Below are positions 7,648 through 16,219 of a stretch of 24,670 nucleotides of DNA, piece after piece. Below the pieces are notes generated by a model. That model searched no databases. It was given only the letters and a program-made list of their open reading frames with translations, and had not been told where the DNA came from. A program made the position numbers and the translations under genes. This stretch comes from JAHDDY01 sp964549375 (GTDB lineage Bacteria > Pseudomonadota > Alphaproteobacteria > Rhodobacterales > Rhodobacteraceae), in contig CAZJWF010000045.1 in NCBI GenBank assembly GCA_964549375.1, positions 1 to 24,670 on the forward strand, written 5' to 3'. Position 1 is the stretch's first letter. Every line of letters starts with the position of its first letter.

Positions 7648-8643
7648 TCAGGCGCTTTGCGAGGGCGTCACGGCGGCGGCTCCCGGCGCGCCTCGTTCAC
7701 GATACGGCGTGCGGTTGAAATGTGCGCGGTAGCATTTCGAGAAATGAGAGGGCGAGGTGAAACCGCAGGCCAAGGCGACGTTGATCACGGACATCTCGGT
7801 TTGCAGCAGCAGGTTTCGCGCTTTTTGCAGGCGCAACTCCATGTAGTACCGCTTTGGCGAGCGATTGAGGTATCGCCGGAACAGCCGTTCGAGTTGCCGC
7901 GTCGACATCTGAGCGTCTTGGGCGAGGATCGAGGGGCTGATCGGTTCCTCCAAGTTTTGCTCCATCGTCTGAATAATCGAAACCAGCTTCGGGTGGCGAA
8001 CGCCGATGCGCGCTGGCACCGAAAGCCTTTGTTCGTCGCGGTCTCCTCGGATGGGCGTATGGATCGCCTGATCCGCCACGAGGCCGACCGTTTCAGGGTC
8101 CACATCCTGCGCGATCAGCGTCAGCATCATGTCGGTGGCGGCGGCGCCCCCGGCACAGGTAAAGCGATCACCGTCAATCTCATAAAGACGGTTGGTGACT
8201 TCGATATCGAGGAATTCCTCGCGAAAGGCGGCTTGGTTTTCCCAGTGGATTGTGCAGCGCTTGCCGTCCAGTAAGCCTGCGCGGGCGAGGATCAATGTCC
8301 CTGTACAAACCGCCCCGATCTTTGCGCCAATTCGCGATTGCTTCCGCAGCCAAGTCAAAGTCGGTTTGGTTGCCGCCTCGTGCGCGTCCAGACCCGAGGC
8401 AACGATAATCGTTGAATCGCGGTGCAGGTCCGCCAATCCCCCATCCACCTCGATCCGCGCGCCGTTAGAGCACGCGACGGCGCCGCCCGATTCTGACACG
8501 AAATTCCAGTCGTAAACGTCCCGTCCGCTCATCCGATTGGCAAGGCGCAACGGGTCAACCGCTGAGGCAAGAGCAATCATAGATAGCTTGGGGGTCAGCA
8601 GGAAAACAAACCGCTTGGGGGCTGCATCTTCGGTTTGGGTCAT
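7648..8643 (-). CDS. GlxA-family transcriptional regulator (DJ-1/PfpI-like domain plus AraC HTH)
   Basis: 331 residues. Residues about 10-190 are a class I glutamine amidotransferase-like (DJ-1/PfpI) domain with GAVCTGTLILARAGLLDG around the nucleophile-elbow cysteine and CTIHWE after it. Residues about 220-320 are an AraC-type double helix-turn-helix (QMSTRQLERLFRRYLNRSP and ALACGFTSPSHFSKCYRAHF). This architecture is shared by GbdR, CdhR and ArgR/OruR of pseudomonads, which sense amino-acid or quaternary-amine metabolites and activate catabolic genes. GAGG precedes the ATG at 8643 by 6 bp. No obvious target operon sits on either side; the nearest catabolic genes are the + strand cluster from 9740, about 1.1 kb away. 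Confidence 0.92.
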   Translation of the reverse strand: MTQTEDAAPKRFVFLLTPKLSMIALASAVDPLRLANRMSGRDVYDWNFVSESGGAVACSNGARIEVDGGLADLHRDSTIIVASGLDAHEAATKPTLTWLRKQSRIGAKIGAVCTGTLILARAGLLDGKRCTIHWENQAAFREEFLDIEVTNRLYEIDGDRFTCAGGAAATDMMLTLIAQDVDPETVGLVADQAIHTPIRGDRDEQRLSVPARIGVRHPKLVSIIQTMEQNLEEPISPSILAQDAQMSTRQLERLFRRYLNRSPKRYYMELRLQKARNLLLQTEMSVINVALACGFTSPSHFSKCYRAHFNRTPYRERGAPGAAAVTPSQSA

Positions 8644-8813
8644 TCGCGCCTCACACCGAGCCTATTCCAGCCCGACCTGCGATCTCAATCATTCGACTTC
8701 AAGAGATTTTGAGACGCCGCGTCAAGCGGATACCGCATCAACTTGAAGGTTTCTCCGAAAACGACCTGAAACGTGATTTCGCGCCTTGTGGTAAAGGCCA
8801 CGAAAGCGGCGGC

Positions 8814-9377
8814 TCAACCGCCGACGCCTCCCGCCCGGAGTTCGGGGGGAGGGGAGACGATCAGCGGTGCGAGCGCGCCTTTGTCCGGCGGGCGCTCGAT
8901 GCGGACTTTCGCCAACCGCCATTCATCAAGAGGCGCTGAAACGCGCGGCCCAGCGAAACACGAGAACCGCAGAGTTCCCAGCGCCCGGCGCATCAGTTTT
9001 TCGATCCGATGGAGCAGGCGCGCGGCGTGGGAGGACAGGTCCGTCAGGATGGCGCGTAACCGCTTCAGGCATCGCTGACACTCCGATAAGGAAAGATTAG
9101 TGTCATCTGCGACGCAGATTTGGGCGAGGCGGCTCAAAATCTGGCCGTCGTCAATCTTCAAGCCCTCGCGCGAGACGATCAAGCGGGCCTGCGCGATCAC
9201 GAGATACTTCGCGGCGGCTTCTGCGCGGCACAGCACTGACCCGACAAACCCGAGGCTCCACTCCGAAAGCCGACGTGAAACCGGACCAAGCGCCAAAACC
9301 CCAACCAACACAGCCATCCCCGCGACAATGCGGAGCAGCCGATGCCGCTGAGTTTCAAGTGCCTGTTCAATGTCCAC
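8814..9377 (-). CDS. putative SOS-controlled membrane protein, unrecognised family
   Basis: 187 residues from GTG 9377 (VDIEQALETQRH); GGAAGG lies about 11 bp upstream. One clear transmembrane segment is at residues 13-32 (LLRIVAGMAVLVGVLALG) and a second amphipathic-to-hydrophobic stretch at 40-66. The rest is basic and helical, with a cysteine pair (CQRC, about 100-103), and the C-terminus becomes proline/glycine rich. I recognise no family. What makes it notable is a perfect LexA-type box 41 bp upstream, overlapping the spacer of a candidate promoter. A small membrane protein under LexA control would fit a cell-division inhibitor or DNA-damage membrane response, but that is inference. It could also be a poorly conserved ORF. 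Confidence 0.55.
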   Translation of the reverse strand: MDIEQALETQRHRLLRIVAGMAVLVGVLALGPVSRRLSEWSLGFVGSVLCRAEAAAKYLVIAQARLIVSREGLKIDDGQILSRLAQICVADDTNLSLSECQRCLKRLRAILTDLSSHAARLLHRIEKLMRRALGTLRFSCFAGPRVSAPLDEWRLAKVRIERPPDKGALAPLIVSPPPELRAGGVGG

Positions 9378-9412
9378 GTCGTTTTTTGCCTTCCGTTTGA
9401 TTCGTTAAAACA

Positions 9413-9441
9413 AAAAAGAACTAAACATGAACATATGTCAA
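9413..9441 (-). promoter_or_regulatory. candidate promoter of the SOS-boxed gene
   Basis: On the minus strand a consensus -35 (CTTGACA, TTGACA at 9441-9436) is followed at 17 bp by a weak -10 (CTTTTT at 9418-9413). The LexA box fills the spacer, so LexA binding would block RNA polymerase. The -10 is poor, so the exact start site is uncertain. Confidence 0.4.
9418..9432 (-). promoter_or_regulatory. LexA (SOS) box, GAAC-N7-GAAC
   Basis: The sequence GAAC TAAACAT GAAC reads GTTC ATGTTTA GTTC on the minus strand, an exact match to the alphaproteobacterial SOS box GTTC-N7-GTTC. It lies 41 bp before the start of the minus-strand membrane protein gene and just downstream of a TTGACA hexamer, the usual position for repression by LexA. 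Eight fixed bases alone could arise by chance, but the promoter placement supports function. Confidence 0.65.
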
Positions 9442-9676
9442 GAGAAAATTTGCAAAATTACTCCCATCCTTCGGAGGGTCATGCGCGCCAAACACCGCGA
9501 TGCTTAGGGCAAAAGCCTTCGCAGCCGGGCATCGTTCGGCACTCTATAGAACGTTAAAAACCATCGCTCGCCGGTCTGGATTTTCGGCACCGCGCGTCGC
9601 GTGGGTGGATTAAATCGAATACTCCCGATCACTGGTGTCCAATGTCGCCCCCCGTCGAACATCAAACTTCCGGGAA

Positions 9677-9704
9677 TTGACCCGGCGGCAATCCGTCTCT
9701 AGGT
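9677..9704 (+). promoter_or_regulatory. candidate sigma-70 promoter of the 9740 gene cluster
   Basis: TTGACC at 9677-9682 and CTAGGT at 9699-9704 are separated by 16 bp, predicting a start near 9711 and a 29-nt leader before the GTG at 9740. The -35 overlaps a CCGGG/CCCGG hairpin (9670-9685), which could be an operator. Confidence 0.35.
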
Positions 9705-9739
9705 GCAACGGATGATGCGGCACAACGAGGGGTGGCTCA

Positions 9740-10759
9740 GTGGGTTCGATAGAGGGTGTCTGTGCTCAGTTAACGCGGTTTCCCCGCGTTTCGGTGGCGC
9801 ATACGCCGACGCCACTTGAATCTTTGGCCAATCTTAGCGCTGATTTCGGCGCGGACATCTTTGTCAAACGCGACGATTGCACCGGCTTTGCATTTGGCGG
9901 CAACAAAGTGCGCCAGCTTGAATTCTATATCGGTGCCGCACAGGCGGAGGGGGCAGATACGATCCTCATCACTGGCGCGATACAGTCAAATTTCGTCCGC
10001 ACAGCGGCGGCAATGGCGCGGCGCTGCGGGATGGCGTGTCATGTCCAGCTCGAAGAACGGGTCGATGGTGCCGGAGAGCTGTATCGAACCAACGGCAATG
10101 TCTTGCTCGACCGGCTGCTTGGCGTGACGATCCACTCATTTCCGGTTGGTGAAGACGAACAGGCGGCGGACGAGTCGATTTACCGGATTGCCGAAGGTCT
10201 GAAAGCCGATGGGCGCAAACCCTATGTCATCACGCTGGGCACGGACCATCCGCCGCTTGGCGCTTTGGGATATATTGATGCGGCGCTGGAACTTGTCCGT
10301 CAAAACCAAGACCAAAAGCCGTTTGACGAAATCATCGTCGGTTCCGGCAGTGCGTCGACCCATTCCGGGCTGCTGTTCGGCCTTCGGGCGATTGGAAATC
10401 AGACACCCGTTACCGGCATTTGCGTGCGCCGCGCCGCGTCTTTGCAAAAACCGCGGGTTGAGGGACGCGTTCGGGATATCGACGACTTGCTTGGGACGAC
10501 TGGCACAGTTGCGGACGAAGATGTTCGGGTTTTCGACGGCTCGCTCTCGCCGGGATATGGAAAGCTCAATCAGATCACACGGCGCGCCATCAGTGCGGCG
10601 GCGCAGCGCGAGGGATTGTTCCTCGACCCCACCTACACAGGTAAAGTCATGGGCGGTTTGATGATGTTGGTTGAGAGCGGCGCGTTGAAAGGAAAGCGCG
10701 TGCTCTTCTGGCATACCGGCGGTCAACCCGGTCTTTTTGCCTACGCGGATCAGCTATGA
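9740..10759 (+). CDS. D-cysteine desulfhydrase / cysteate sulfo-lyase family PLP enzyme
   Basis: 339 residues, GTG start with GAGGGG 7 bp upstream. It is a fold-type II PLP enzyme of the ACC deaminase/DcyD/CuyA family: PLP lysine K56 in FGGNKVRQL, nucleophile partner S83 in IQSNFVR, and the aromatic Y299 in LDPTYTGK. The two positions that separate ACC deaminase (Glu and Leu) from D-cysteine desulfhydrase are T300 (PTYTG) and T326 (WHTGG) here, so ACC deaminase is unlikely. Members release sulfide from D-cysteine or sulfite from L-cysteate, forming pyruvate and ammonia; the sequence does not decide between them, and no sulfite-handling gene is nearby. It overlaps the next gene by 4 bp (ATGA), so the two are translationally coupled. 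Confidence 0.9.
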   Translation: MGSIEGVCAQLTRFPRVSVAHTPTPLESLANLSADFGADIFVKRDDCTGFAFGGNKVRQLEFYIGAAQAEGADTILITGAIQSNFVRTAAAMARRCGMACHVQLEERVDGAGELYRTNGNVLLDRLLGVTIHSFPVGEDEQAADESIYRIAEGLKADGRKPYVITLGTDHPPLGALGYIDAALELVRQNQDQKPFDEIIVGSGSASTHSGLLFGLRAIGNQTPVTGICVRRAASLQKPRVEGRVRDIDDLLGTTGTVADEDVRVFDGSLSPGYGKLNQITRRAISAAAQREGLFLDPTYTGKVMGGLMMLVESGALKGKRVLFWHTGGQPGLFAYADQL

Positions 10760-11508
10760 CGTTGGCGTTTACCCGACAGGGCAGCGGTCCGACATTTGTG
10801 CTTGTACACGGGTATTTCGGCGGGGCGGGTCACTGGACGGATCAGATTGCCCATTTCAAAGCTTCTTATGACGTCATTGCAGTTAATCTCGCCGGATTCG
10901 GTGACAGCGCGCACCTATCCGCACCCGAAACGATTGACGGTCATGCAGAATTGATCTGGCAGACTCTTGATGGGCTCGGCATCGACGATATTTTCCTGCT
11001 CGGACATTCAATGGGCGGCATGGTTGTCCAGCAAATGACCGTCATGCAGCCCAATCGTATTCGCAAATTGATTGCCTACGGCACAGGCCCGGTCGGCAAC
11101 TTGCCGGGGCGCTTTGAAACGTTAGATGAATCGCGTCGGCGGTTGCTTTCCGAGGGCACCGAGGCCACGATGCGCCGGATTGCGGCGACGTGGCTGATCA
11201 AAGGGAAAGCGGCGCCGGGATACGCAGCGTGCCTCGCTGAAGGCATCAAAGGAACGCAGCAAGCGGCGCTGGCCAGTTTGGCGGCGTGGGAAGTCTGGGA
11301 CGGAAGGACGGCATTGGCTCAGATTAAGGTTCCAACGCTGGTTATTTGGGGCGAGAAGGACAAGTCGTATCCGCGAAGCCAGCCCGATGCGCTGCTGGCT
11401 GGAATCCCGCGCAGCCGCTTTGCCCTGATGCCCGATTGCGCCCATGCGGCTCATCTTGAAGACCCGGACTCCTTTCATCGGCATATCGAAGTATTCCTTA
11501 CGGAATGA
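10756..11508 (+). CDS. alpha/beta fold hydrolase
   Basis: 250 residues, standard for the small Abhydrolase_1 family. LVHGYFGG is the oxyanion region, GHSMGG gives nucleophile S85, D202 in WGEKDK and H230 in PDCAHAAHLEDP complete the triad. There is no signal peptide. Its start codon overlaps the stop of the PLP enzyme gene (ATGA), so it probably acts in the same pathway, for example releasing a sulfur-containing or amide/ester precursor (inference). Family members include esterases, C-C hydrolases and haloperoxidase-like enzymes, and the substrate cannot be told from sequence. 61 bp separate it from the 5-oxoprolinase gene. Confidence 0.9.
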   Translation: MTLAFTRQGSGPTFVLVHGYFGGAGHWTDQIAHFKASYDVIAVNLAGFGDSAHLSAPETIDGHAELIWQTLDGLGIDDIFLLGHSMGGMVVQQMTVMQPNRIRKLIAYGTGPVGNLPGRFETLDESRRRLLSEGTEATMRRIAATWLIKGKAAPGYAACLAEGIKGTQQAALASLAAWEVWDGRTALAQIKVPTLVIWGEKDKSYPRSQPDALLAGIPRSRFALMPDCAHAAHLEDPDSFHRHIEVFLTE

Positions 11509-11569
11509 TGCTGCTTTCTCTTTTCCCAAACCTATACTAAGTCGTTCCCAAGCCGATAGGAGCAGTTCG

Positions 11570-14500
11570 ATGTGGCAATTCTGGGTTGATCGCGGTGGTA
11601 CGTTTACCGACATCGTGGGACGGCGGCCTGATGGAACGTTACTGAGCCACAAGCTGCTGTCCGAAAACCCGGAGCGGTATAAGGATGCCGCCGTGCAAGG
11701 CGTGCGGGATCTGCTGGACCTTGGGGCAGAAGATGCACTGCCCGACGCGACAATATCTTCAGTCAAAATGGGCACGACAGTTGCGACGAACGCGTTGCTG
11801 GAGCGCAAAGGCGATCCGACTCTATTACTGATCACCGAAGGGTTCCGCGACCTATTGCGGATCGGGTATCAAAACCGCCCGCGCCTCTTTGACCTGAATA
11901 TCGTGCTGCCGGAACTGCTGTATTCCGACGTCGCTGAAGTGCCGGAGCGTTTAGATGCGTTGGGCGCGGTGGTGCATTCTTTGGATTTAGAAGTGGCGCG
12001 GGCATCGCTGCAAGCGGCATATGAGAGCGGTATTCGCAGCGTCGCGATTGTTTTCATGCACGCCTATCTCAATCCCGCGCATGAAATCGCGGTCGCGGAT
12101 GTCGCGCGTGAAATCGGCTTTACTCAAATTTCCACCAGCCACGAAACCTCAAAGCTGATCAAGCTCATCGGACGCGGCGATACCGCTGTTGTCGATGCGT
12201 ATCTCTCGCCGATTCTGCGCCGGTATGTCGATCAGGTTGCTGAGGCTTTGGATGTCGAACGCGGTGCCTGTGAGCGATTGTTCTTCATGCAATCGAATGG
12301 AGGTCTGACCGACGCGCGTTTATTCCAAGGCAAGGACGCGATTTTGTCCGGTCCCGCGGGCGGGGTCGTTGGCATGGTCAAGACAGCGGCGCTTGCCGGT
12401 CTGGATAAAGTCATCGGTTTCGATATGGGCGGCACGTCAACCGATGTGACGCACTTTGCTGGTGAGTATGAACGCTCGTTTGAGACAGAGGTCGCAGGCG
12501 TGCGGATGCGCGCGCCGATGATGAATATTCACACCGTCGCGGCGGGCGGCGGTTCGATCCTCGAATTCCGCGATGGCCGCTATCAGGTCGGCCCAGAAAG
12601 TGCGGGGGCCGACCCCGGACCGGCGTGTTACCGCCGCGGCGGACCTCTGACCGTCACTGACTGTAATGTGCTGCTCGGCAAGCTGAACCCGGAGCATTTT
12701 CCGGCGGTGTTTGGACCCAGCGGGGATCAGCCTCTCGATACCCAAGCGGTGCGGGAAAAGTTTGAAGCGCTCTCAAAAGCGATCGCCGAAGAGACAAATA
12801 CACCGGCACTGTCGCCCGAAGAAACCGCCGAGGGTTTCTTACGTATCGCCGTCGAGAACATGGCAAATGCGATTAAGAAGATCAGCGTTCAGCGCGGCTA
12901 CGACGTCACCCGCTACACACTGAATTGCTTTGGCGGGGCAGGGGGACAGCACGCTTGCCTCGTTGCGGATGCGCTTGGGATGAAGAGCGTCTTTATCCAT
13001 CCCTTTGCTGGTGTGCTCTCGGCCTATGGCATGGGCCTCGCTGAAATCCGCGCACTGCGCGAGGAACAATTCGACAAAAGCGTCACCAATATGACCGAAG
13101 CGGCGGCGGTGCTGGACCGCCTTTCAGCGGAAGCAAAAGCCGAAGTTGAAACCCAAGGCGTGGAAGCGGCGCGCATCCGTGTCGAACAACGCGCCTATCT
13201 GCGCTATGCTGGTTCGCATCAACCGCTTGCTGTTGAGTTCGGCTCAGAGGCGGAGATGCGCGAGCGCTTTGATGCCGTTCACACCGCGCGTTTTGGTTTT
13301 GCGTCCCCGTCCCGCGACTTGCTGATTGAAATCCTAAGCGTCGAAGCAATCGGCGATTCCGAAAAGATTCCCGATGAACCCGCTGGCGAAAGCACCGCAA
13401 CGCCGGAACCGCTCGCCCGCATTCACCTGATCGCAGAGGGCGAGTCACATGACGCACCGCTTTATGACCGGGGCAAGCTGTCCGCCGGTCAAAGCGTTGA
13501 CGGCCCTGCGGTCATTACCGAACCGACCGGCACCAATATTATCGAACCGGGGTGGCGCGGCACGATTGACCGCTATGGCAATCTCATCCTCAATCGCGTC
13601 ATTGAAAAGAAGCGCGAGTTGGCGATTGGCACGCAAGCCGATCCGGTGATGCTTGAGGTGTTCAATAACCTCTTCATGTCGATTGCGGAGCAAATGGGCG
13701 AAACCCTCGCCAACACCGCTTACTCAGTCAATATCAAAGAGCGCTATGACTTTTCCTGCGCGCTGTTTGATGGACGCGGTGATTTGGTCGCGAATGCGCC
13801 GCACGTCCCGGTTCACCTCGGCTCGATGAGCGAAAGCGTGCGGATTATCTCGCGGCTCAATCATGGGAAGATGAAACCCGGCGACAGCTTTATGCTCAAT
13901 GCCCCGTTTAATGGCGGGACGCATTTACCGGATGTGACGGTGATTACGCCAGTCTTCCATTCTGACGGGGAATCTATCCTGTTCTATGTCGGCTCGCGGG
14001 GGCACCACGCGGATATTGGCGGCAGGACGCCAGGGTCGGCACCGCCGGACAGCACCCATATCGACGAAGAGGGCGTTGTCATCGACAACTTCAAGCTGGT
14101 TGATCAAGGGCAATTGCGAGAAAGCGAAACCCGTGCTTTGCTTGGTTCTGGCAGATACCCGTGCCGCAATATTAATGAAAATATGGCGGACTTGGAGGCA
14201 CAAGTCGCTGCCAATGCGACAGGCATTCGTGAAGTCAAACGGATGATCGAAAACTTCGGCCTTGATGTCGTTCAGGCTTATATGCGGCATGTTCAGGACA
14301 ATGCCGAGATGTCGGTTCGCCGGGTGATCGGTCGTTTGACAGATGGCGAATGTACCTATCCACTGGATGACGGATTGGAAATCCACGTCAAAGTGACCGT
14401 CGATACAGAAGCGGGCGAAGCCACGATTGATTTCACGGGCACCTCTGAGCACAGCCCCTTCAACTACAATGCGCCGCTCGCGGTGTGTCATGCGGCGGTA

Positions 14501-15166
14501 CTTTACGTCTTCCGCACATTGGTCGGCTCAGACATTCCATTGAACGAGGGTTGCATGAAGCCGCTGAAGATCATCGCTCCCAAGGGATCAATGATCAACG
14601 CGCAGTATCCGGCGGCGGTCATCGCCGGGAATACCGAAGTCAGCCAGTCGATCACCGATTGCCTCTACGGGGCGCTTGGGGCCGTGGCGGGATCGCAAGG
14701 CACGGTGAACAACTTCGTTTGGGGCAATGACCGGTTCCAGAACTATGAAACCATTGGCGGCGGGGCCGGAGCAGGTGACGGTTTCATTGGGGCGAGCGCG
14801 GTGCATACCCACATGACGAATACCCGTCTGACAGACCCCGAAGTGTTGGAGACGCGCTTCCCTGTGCGGGTCGAGCGCTTCGGCATCCGTTCAGGTTCGG
14901 GCGGTAAGGGGCGCTGGAGCGGCGGCGAAGGCATCGTCCGAGACGTGCGGTTCTTGGAATCGGCGACTGTCACGACCCTGACATCACACCGCATCACACA
15001 GCCTCGCGGCATGGCCGGAGGTGGGAATGGCGCAGTCGGCGAGAACGCCGTTTTGCGCGCTGATGGGTCGCGGGAAAAACTGAAAGGCAATGATCAGTCC
15101 GAGTTGGCTGCTGGTGATGTTTTCGAGATGCTAACCCCCGGCGGCGGTGGATGGGGCAAGGCATAG
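11570..15166 (+). CDS. fused 5-oxoprolinase (HyuA-HyuB), ATP-dependent
   Basis: 1198 residues from ATG 11570, with AGGAG 7 bp upstream; this start gives MWQFWVDRGGTFTDIV, the usual opening of full-length 5-oxoprolinases. The N-terminal half (about 1-680) is the hydantoinase A/oxoprolinase ATPase part with a second nucleotide motif FDMGGTSTD near 284-292. The C-terminal half (about 690-1198) is the hydantoinase B part, with GGTHLPDVTVITPVF and GSRGHHADIGG near 808, ending in a GGGGWG tail. The enzyme opens 5-oxo-L-proline to L-glutamate using ATP, salvaging the product of gamma-glutamyl/glutathione turnover. Bacteria more often carry split subunits; here they are one chain like the eukaryotic enzyme. 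A hydantoin substrate is possible but the opening motif favours oxoproline. 13 bp separate it from the LysR gene. Confidence 0.93.
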   Translation: MWQFWVDRGGTFTDIVGRRPDGTLLSHKLLSENPERYKDAAVQGVRDLLDLGAEDALPDATISSVKMGTTVATNALLERKGDPTLLLITEGFRDLLRIGYQNRPRLFDLNIVLPELLYSDVAEVPERLDALGAVVHSLDLEVARASLQAAYESGIRSVAIVFMHAYLNPAHEIAVADVAREIGFTQISTSHETSKLIKLIGRGDTAVVDAYLSPILRRYVDQVAEALDVERGACERLFFMQSNGGLTDARLFQGKDAILSGPAGGVVGMVKTAALAGLDKVIGFDMGGTSTDVTHFAGEYERSFETEVAGVRMRAPMMNIHTVAAGGGSILEFRDGRYQVGPESAGADPGPACYRRGGPLTVTDCNVLLGKLNPEHFPAVFGPSGDQPLDTQAVREKFEALSKAIAEETNTPALSPEETAEGFLRIAVENMANAIKKISVQRGYDVTRYTLNCFGGAGGQHACLVADALGMKSVFIHPFAGVLSAYGMGLAEIRALREEQFDKSVTNMTEAAAVLDRLSAEAKAEVETQGVEAARIRVEQRAYLRYAGSHQPLAVEFGSEAEMRERFDAVHTARFGFASPSRDLLIEILSVEAIGDSEKIPDEPAGESTATPEPLARIHLIAEGESHDAPLYDRGKLSAGQSVDGPAVITEPTGTNIIEPGWRGTIDRYGNLILNRVIEKKRELAIGTQADPVMLEVFNNLFMSIAEQMGETLANTAYSVNIKERYDFSCALFDGRGDLVANAPHVPVHLGSMSESVRIISRLNHGKMKPGDSFMLNAPFNGGTHLPDVTVITPVFHSDGESILFYVGSRGHHADIGGRTPGSAPPDSTHIDEEGVVIDNFKLVDQGQLRESETRALLGSGRYPCRNINENMADLEAQVAANATGIREVKRMIENFGLDVVQAYMRHVQDNAEMSVRRVIGRLTDGECTYPLDDGLEIHVKVTVDTEAGEATIDFTGTSEHSPFNYNAPLAVCHAAVLYVFRTLVGSDIPLNEGCMKPLKIIAPKGSMINAQYPAAVIAGNTEVSQSITDCLYGALGAVAGSQGTVNNFVWGNDRFQNYETIGGGAGAGDGFIGASAVHTHMTNTRLTDPEVLETRFPVRVERFGIRSGSGGKGRWSGGEGIVRDVRFLESATVTTLTSHRITQPRGMAGGGNGAVGENAVLRADGSREKLKGNDQSELAAGDVFEMLTPGGGGWGKA

Positions 15167-15179
15167 CGACGATGTTGCG

Positions 15180-16082
15180 ATGAGCCTGAACCTCAAGCAA
15201 CTCGAAGCGTTTGTCTCTGCGGCAGACCTCGGCAGCTTCAGTAAAGCGGCGGTCCGGCTTAATACGACGCAGCCGAATATCTCGCTTCGAATTGCCTCTC
15301 TCGAAACCGTGCTTGAGACAATACTGATGGAGCGCGATGCCGGGTCCGTTCGGCTGACTGCGCGGGGGCGAGACTTGCTGATCTATGCGCGGCGGGTGTT
15401 GCAGGCGACCGAAGACCTGAAATTTGCATCAGAAAACGCTGCGAGCATTGAGGGGACATTGCGCCTCGGCGTGACGGAGATGATCGTTCATACGTGGCTA
15501 AGTGATTTCCTCGAACGGCTGACAGAGACATTCCCAAGTATCGCCGTTGAATTGACGGTCGACGTGTCGGTGACGCTCGACAAAGACCTCGCGGATCGTT
15601 CCCTTGATCTTGCGTTTCAAAGCGGCCCGTTCCGATATCCGGTGACAGGCAGCGAAGCGCTGGGCACGTATTCCCTTACGTGGTTCGCTGCGCCATCGGT
15701 CGCGGCTCAATTTGAAGGACCAGCAACGCTAGAGGATATGCTCGCCTTTCCGATTTTGACTCACGCCAAGAACACACAGCCCTATGCCGAGCTTGACGCC
15801 CATCTCCGACAAGTCACTGGCGTTGTGCCGCGTCTGGTTCCATCGAATAATCTGTCGGCCTGTCTGCACATGACCGCAAAGGGCATGGGGATCGCGACAC
15901 TATTACAGGCGATGGTAGCGGATGAGCTAGCCGCAGGGCGCTTGGTAGAAATCGACTACGCTTGGCGTCCCGCGCCGCTCAGCTTCTTCGCGCGCTATGA
16001 CGCCGACCGAGCGCCAAAATACGTCGCAACAGCGGCCCAATTGGCCCGCGAGGTCGCCGAAGAATTCGCGACACAAGGATAG
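15180..16082 (+). CDS. LysR-family transcriptional regulator
   Basis: 300 residues from ATG 15180 (MSLNLKQLEAFV). The winged helix-turn-helix fills residues 1-60, with ADLGSFSKAAVRLNTTQPNISLRI as the recognition helix, followed by the linker helix and a periplasmic-binding-like effector domain (LRLGVTEMIVHTWL onward). No Shine-Dalgarno is visible, so expression may depend on coupling with the oxoprolinase gene 13 bp upstream. LysR regulators usually control adjacent genes; being in the same direction within the cluster, this one may autoregulate and act on the oxoprolinase or on the desaturase cluster 137 bp downstream. The inducer is unknown. Confidence 0.92.
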   Translation: MSLNLKQLEAFVSAADLGSFSKAAVRLNTTQPNISLRIASLETVLETILMERDAGSVRLTARGRDLLIYARRVLQATEDLKFASENAASIEGTLRLGVTEMIVHTWLSDFLERLTETFPSIAVELTVDVSVTLDKDLADRSLDLAFQSGPFRYPVTGSEALGTYSLTWFAAPSVAAQFEGPATLEDMLAFPILTHAKNTQPYAELDAHLRQVTGVVPRLVPSNNLSACLHMTAKGMGIATLLQAMVADELAAGRLVEIDYAWRPAPLSFFARYDADRAPKYVATAAQLAREVAEEFATQG

Positions 16083-16219
16083 TGACGCAACGTCTGGCAC
16101 CCGTGTCAGCCTGATCTGGTGGGACTCTCCGCCTTATCCGGCTTTGGTCCGCCGATTTTTTCTTGTCTCGTGTGGATTTGGGCGCGATGCTCTGCGGGAA
16201 ACGACGCGGAGAGTGCCCG

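Larger units (their letters stand above)
9378..9739. other. 362-bp intergenic region between divergent transcription units
   Basis: No convincing gene. It holds the SOS box and -35 element for the minus-strand gene (9418-9441), an AT-rich tract (9400-9460), a 5-bp stem hairpin CCGGG-AATTGA-CCCGG (9670-9685), and a candidate promoter for the + strand gene cluster (9677-9704). A 40-codon ORF from 9435 has no ribosome site and is not called. Confidence 0.6.

Noticed and set aside
9435..9557. 40-codon + strand ORF starting 2 bp after the SOS box
   Set aside because: No ribosome-binding site and no room for a promoter between box and start; composition is not gene-like.
9740..10759. Annotation as ACC deaminase
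   Set aside because: The specificity positions are Thr/Thr (T300, T326) instead of Glu/Leu.
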